60,000 nt of DNA, taken from the NCBI GenBank assembly GCA_914767715.1, contig OU612072.1:19408001-19468000 (forward strand). The letters are read 5' to 3'. Within the stretch, counting starts at the first letter, position 1. Each line of letters opens with the position of its first letter. This stretch comes from Membranipora membranacea (Eukaryota > Bryozoa > Gymnolaemata > Cheilostomatida > Membraniporidae). The position numbers and the translations under genes are program-made. The notes below the pieces were generated by a model. It saw nothing but the letters and a program-made list of their open reading frames with translations. It did no database searches and was not told the origin of the DNA. Positions 57,427 through 60,000 of this stretch are shown here, piece by piece.

Positions 57427-57437
57427 GCAGCATGATA

Positions 57438-57849
57438 CAGATGTTGATACTCATGAACTAGATAAATCACTCGAACTCTCCGGATGTGAATGACTTAGCA
57501 TTATCTGTATTCAATATTGCACATCTCCCATGTGTTAAGAATAATCGTCTTAGCGAAAGGATAACCTCAGAGCTAGTAATACCGCTCATGGGCTCTACAT
57601 GTAACCATATGCTTTAACTATCGACCACAATCAATTTAATATGACTACCATATTTAGCGAAATCAGCATGAACCCGGAACCACAGCTTATTCTTAAACGG
57701 AAATGGATTGATTGGTGAATTAGCAACCATGTGACATTGACGACATTCTCTATTATAGTACATTCAATATTTGGATACCATAAATAATTATGAGCCACTG
57801 TTTTCATTCTAACGACACCAGTGTGATCCTGGTGCAACTTTGATATCAC
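57438..57849 (-). pseudogene. Gypsy integrase, zinc domain and first half of core
   Basis: The zinc-binding part reads KLHQDHTGVVRMK and NYLWYPNIE from about 57,849. After frame changes the core follows with VHADFAKYG (first catalytic Asp), WLHVEPMSGITSSEV and NTDNAKSFTSGEFE (second catalytic Asp), ending at the SINE. In-frame stops lie just before and after this segment. The second zinc-binding Cys pair appears degraded. Confidence 0.82.
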
Positions 57850-58026
57850 TCTTTAAATGAGGAAAAAGGGTAGGACAACTCTACAACTTCACAATATACA
57901 TCCTTTGTCAACTGCGAAATCATGGCGTTTACTGATGTACGGCTGTAACTCTTCATCTCATACGTCTTTAAGCCCTCCAAATGTCACGAAGTGACAAACC
58001 TTACCTTCATTAGAACTGGGCGGAGC

Positions 58027-58488
58027 TCATGACAGATAATAAGTGTGACGTAAGTCAGAACATTTGCGATATTCTAACGTATAGTTGTACTCGTTTGGAA
58101 TGAGTTTCCACTTATACAGTCGAGAGAGGGCAACTCCAGACTCTAGTTTAGCATTAGGGCCAGATACTGATTGAAGTTTACCGTGATCTGTGATGAGTAT
58201 AAAGATACTGCCAATCAGATACTTGGAAAAGTTCTTCAATCCAAACATGATGCTGAGAGCTTCTCTGTGTGTCTGAGCATAGTTGGAATCCCGCATTCAA
58301 TGGTGTTCTGGAAGCATTGGCTTTCGGTGTTTCAGACTTCTTCTCTTCGTGAGATTATATCTTAAACGCCGTAGGGACTTGCATCACACGCCATCACAAG
58401 CTGTCTTTGAGGGTCAAACCCGATGAGTAGTGTTTGGGTGCACAAATGGTCCTTCAAATTGTTGAGTGCTTGTTGGCACTCTTTCGTT
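58027..58488 (-). pseudogene. Gypsy RT end and RNase H
   Basis: On the minus strand, ACDASPYGV (RNase H start) lies at about 58,390. After stops and a frame change, an 89-codon frame from 58,296 reads NYAQTHREALSIMFGLKNF, then ITDHGKLQSV and ALSRLYKWKLIPNEYNYTLE. This is the classical RNase H region of Ty3/gypsy pol. It degrades RNA in the RNA-DNA hybrid during copying. Inactive here. Confidence 0.85.
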
Positions 58489-58514
58489 CAATCGGATAAG
58501 GTGATAAATGTACT

Positions 58515-58996
58515 GAGAGTATCACAGAGAATGATGAAAATGAAATTGGTAACATCAAGGAGGAACTATAACATTGTAAGCGCTTACGCACCTTAGCAAG
58601 GATGTGAACAATGGGAGAAAGATCATTTAGGAACCAACTGAAGATTGCGCTAAGTATGATACCAGGTGTGAAGGAGGTTGTTGTTGCAGGAGATCTAAAT
58701 GGACATGTTGGCATGGATAGAACAGGGTATGAAATATGGCAAGGAGGACAGACCTTAGGAATGAGGAAGGAGAGAGGATCCTTATATTTGCTCAGATGTA
58801 CTACCTAGCGCTATTCAACACCTTCTTTGAAAAGAAGGATGAGCATTTGGTAAAATACAGGAGAGGTCGCTACTTTTCGGTGATCGATTACATACTAGTT
58901 CGGAGATCTATGATGGGAAAGGTAAAGAATGGAACGATAATACCAGAAGAATTGATAGCTTCCCAGTATAGATTACTGGTCGCTGACTTAAGGTAA
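58515..58996 (+). pseudogene. RTE-like LINE endonuclease fragment
   Basis: A plus-strand apurinic-type endonuclease fragment. RVSQRMMKMKLV and NIVSAYAP (about 58,515-58,590) are followed by a stop, then in other frames VVVAGDLNGHVGMDRTGYE (58,674 onward), LALFNTFFEKKDEHLVKY and SVIDYILVRRSMM, and finally ASQYRLLVADLR, stopping at 58,994-58,996. GDLNGHVG and the IDYILVRR block contain residues used by the LINE nicking endonuclease. The N-terminus and all of the RT are missing. At least one stop and two frameshifts occur. Confidence 0.82.
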
Positions 58997-59348
58997 TGTC
59001 AAAGACCGATCCGAATATCAACATATCATATACCGTAGGAAAGCTGCCGAGCTACTGAAAATGAATACCTGAACAAAAACTAGATTCAATGACGTTGTGT
59101 CATTTTAGTGAGGAAATGAGGCAGAAAACGCTGTTTTTGTCAAAGCAGATGGGGGAGTCAAATTAATTGTAAGAAATTTCAAATCAGGTGGAATGCATAC
59201 TTAGAGATTGCGTTCATCGTAAAATTTGATTTTCTTTGATATTTGACTAGTCCAAACTGACTTTTTACGTCACGCCATACAATGCATTCTTTTTTGTGAA
59301 GCCGTGAAAATATGTGAAATTTCAATCATTAATTCAGAACAGATCATA
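58997..59348. other. Short non-coding stretch
   Basis: No recognisable gene; may include further unrecognised LINE remains. It leads into the palindrome. Confidence 0.45.
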
Positions 59349-60000
59349 GGCTTGAAACAAAATTAATTATGATTTTCCCTTAGAGTACACTTCAAATGCC
59401 ATACCTATTAACTTTCAACAAATTAGCTTGCATATTGCGAAAACAGTAGACCCTCGAATACAGCTAATATTTTTTGCAACTTTTGCATAACATCAAATGT
59501 GCTGTCCAAATGACCATTATTGAGGCCAAACAAAGTTTTTTTGAAAGTTCTCACATACGAAGCCGCTTCCATTAGCCATGGTGCACACAGGAAATGCCAA
59601 AAGATTTTTTCCCTGCATCTTCGTTTTTCTTTAATTTAACGCAAAAGAATGCCAAAAAACAGCTATTTTTTGGGACTTTTGAGGTGTTTTTGGCCATTCT
59701 TTTGCGTTAAATTCAAGAAAAACGAAGATGCAGTGAAAAAATCTGTTGGCATTTCCTATGTGCACCATGGGTAATTAAAGCGGCTTCGTATGTGAGAACT
59801 TTCAAAAAAAATTTGTTTGGCCACAATAATGGTTATTTGGACAGCACATTTGACGTTATGCAAAAGTTGCGAAAAATATCAGGTGTATTCGAGAGTCCAC
59901 TGTTTTCGCAATATGCAAGCTAATTTGTTGAAAGTCAATATGTATGACATTTGAAGTGTACTCAAAGGGAAAATCATAATTAATTTTGTTTCGAGCCTTT
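59349..60000. repeat. Large palindrome, arms over 310 bp, cut by window end
   Basis: The left arm (about 59,349-59,660) is the inverted complement of the right arm (about 59,686-60,000), with scattered mismatches around a loop of about 25 bp. Mirrored landmarks are CACATACGAAGCCGCTT / AAGCGGCTTCGTATGTG and TTTAACGCAAAAGAATG / CATTCTTTTGCGTTAAA. The right arm is still matching at the last base, so the end and any target duplication lie outside. Probably a foldback DNA transposon or MITE. Confidence 0.88.

Larger units (their letters stand above)
56620..58490 (-). mobile_element. Ty3/gypsy pol remnant, split by a SINE
   Basis: Read on the minus strand from 58,490 down: the RT end and start of RNase H, the RNase H body, the integrase zinc domain, the integrase core, then the integrase C-terminus to about 56,631. 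The order is normal for gypsy pol, but stops and frameshifts are frequent and protease, most of RT, gag and LTRs are absent. A 395-bp SINE interrupts integrase at 57,032-57,426. The 5' side abuts an RTE endonuclease fragment at about 58,500, so one of the two was cut by insertion or deletion. Confidence 0.86.

Overview
This is eukaryotic, almost certainly invertebrate metazoan, nuclear DNA. The evidence is spliced exons with GT/AG borders, a type I transmembrane immunoglobulin-superfamily gene, L2/CR1-like and RTE-like LINEs, BEL/Pao and Ty3/gypsy LTR retrotransposons, a tRNA-derived SINE and several MITEs. The composition is AT-rich. I cannot name the species. No bacterial genes, operons, CRISPR arrays or rRNA genes were seen.

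The left half (1-28,433) is one tandem satellite array of about 73 monomers of about 334 bp, nearly all carrying an EcoRI site. It is organised on at least three levels: the monomer, higher-order blocks of 9 or 10 monomers (3,006 or 3,338 bp), and an 11,426-bp super-repeat. Each super-repeat copy holds the same 5'-truncated LINE (12,048-14,128 and 23,474-25,554). I found one synonymous difference between the two LINE copies, so the LINE inserted once and was then amplified with the satellite. The array runs into a 200-N gap (28,434-28,633), so its true length is unknown.

The right half is ordinary gene-poor DNA. A decayed, internally deleted LINE lies at 31.7-33.3 kb. A three-exon minus-strand gene (39,896 to 34,926) encodes a 510-residue receptor-like protein with a signal peptide, three Ig-like domains, one membrane helix and a 106-residue tail. 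Its two introns match in phase and the exons sum to a whole number of codons. Its 3.2-kb second intron carries a TA-flanked MITE. A TTAA-flanked MITE lies upstream at 41.8-42.2 kb.

A BEL/Pao retrotransposon fills 43,655-51,103. Its two LTRs differ by only about 1.5%, yet gag-pol carries three in-frame stops and two frame changes. Beyond it, on the minus strand, are short candidate exons (51.36-52.84 kb) that resemble the cytoplasmic tail of a second receptor. Next come a foldback element with a 9-bp target duplication (55.78-56.15 kb) and a Ty3/gypsy pol remnant (56.6-58.5 kb) split by a 395-bp SINE with an 11-bp target duplication. An RTE endonuclease fragment and a palindrome with arms over 310 bp that runs off the window end complete it.

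The most unusual feature is the LINE-carrying, three-level satellite, which shows a visible conversion patch. The Ig gene and the short tail exons are the only candidate host genes.
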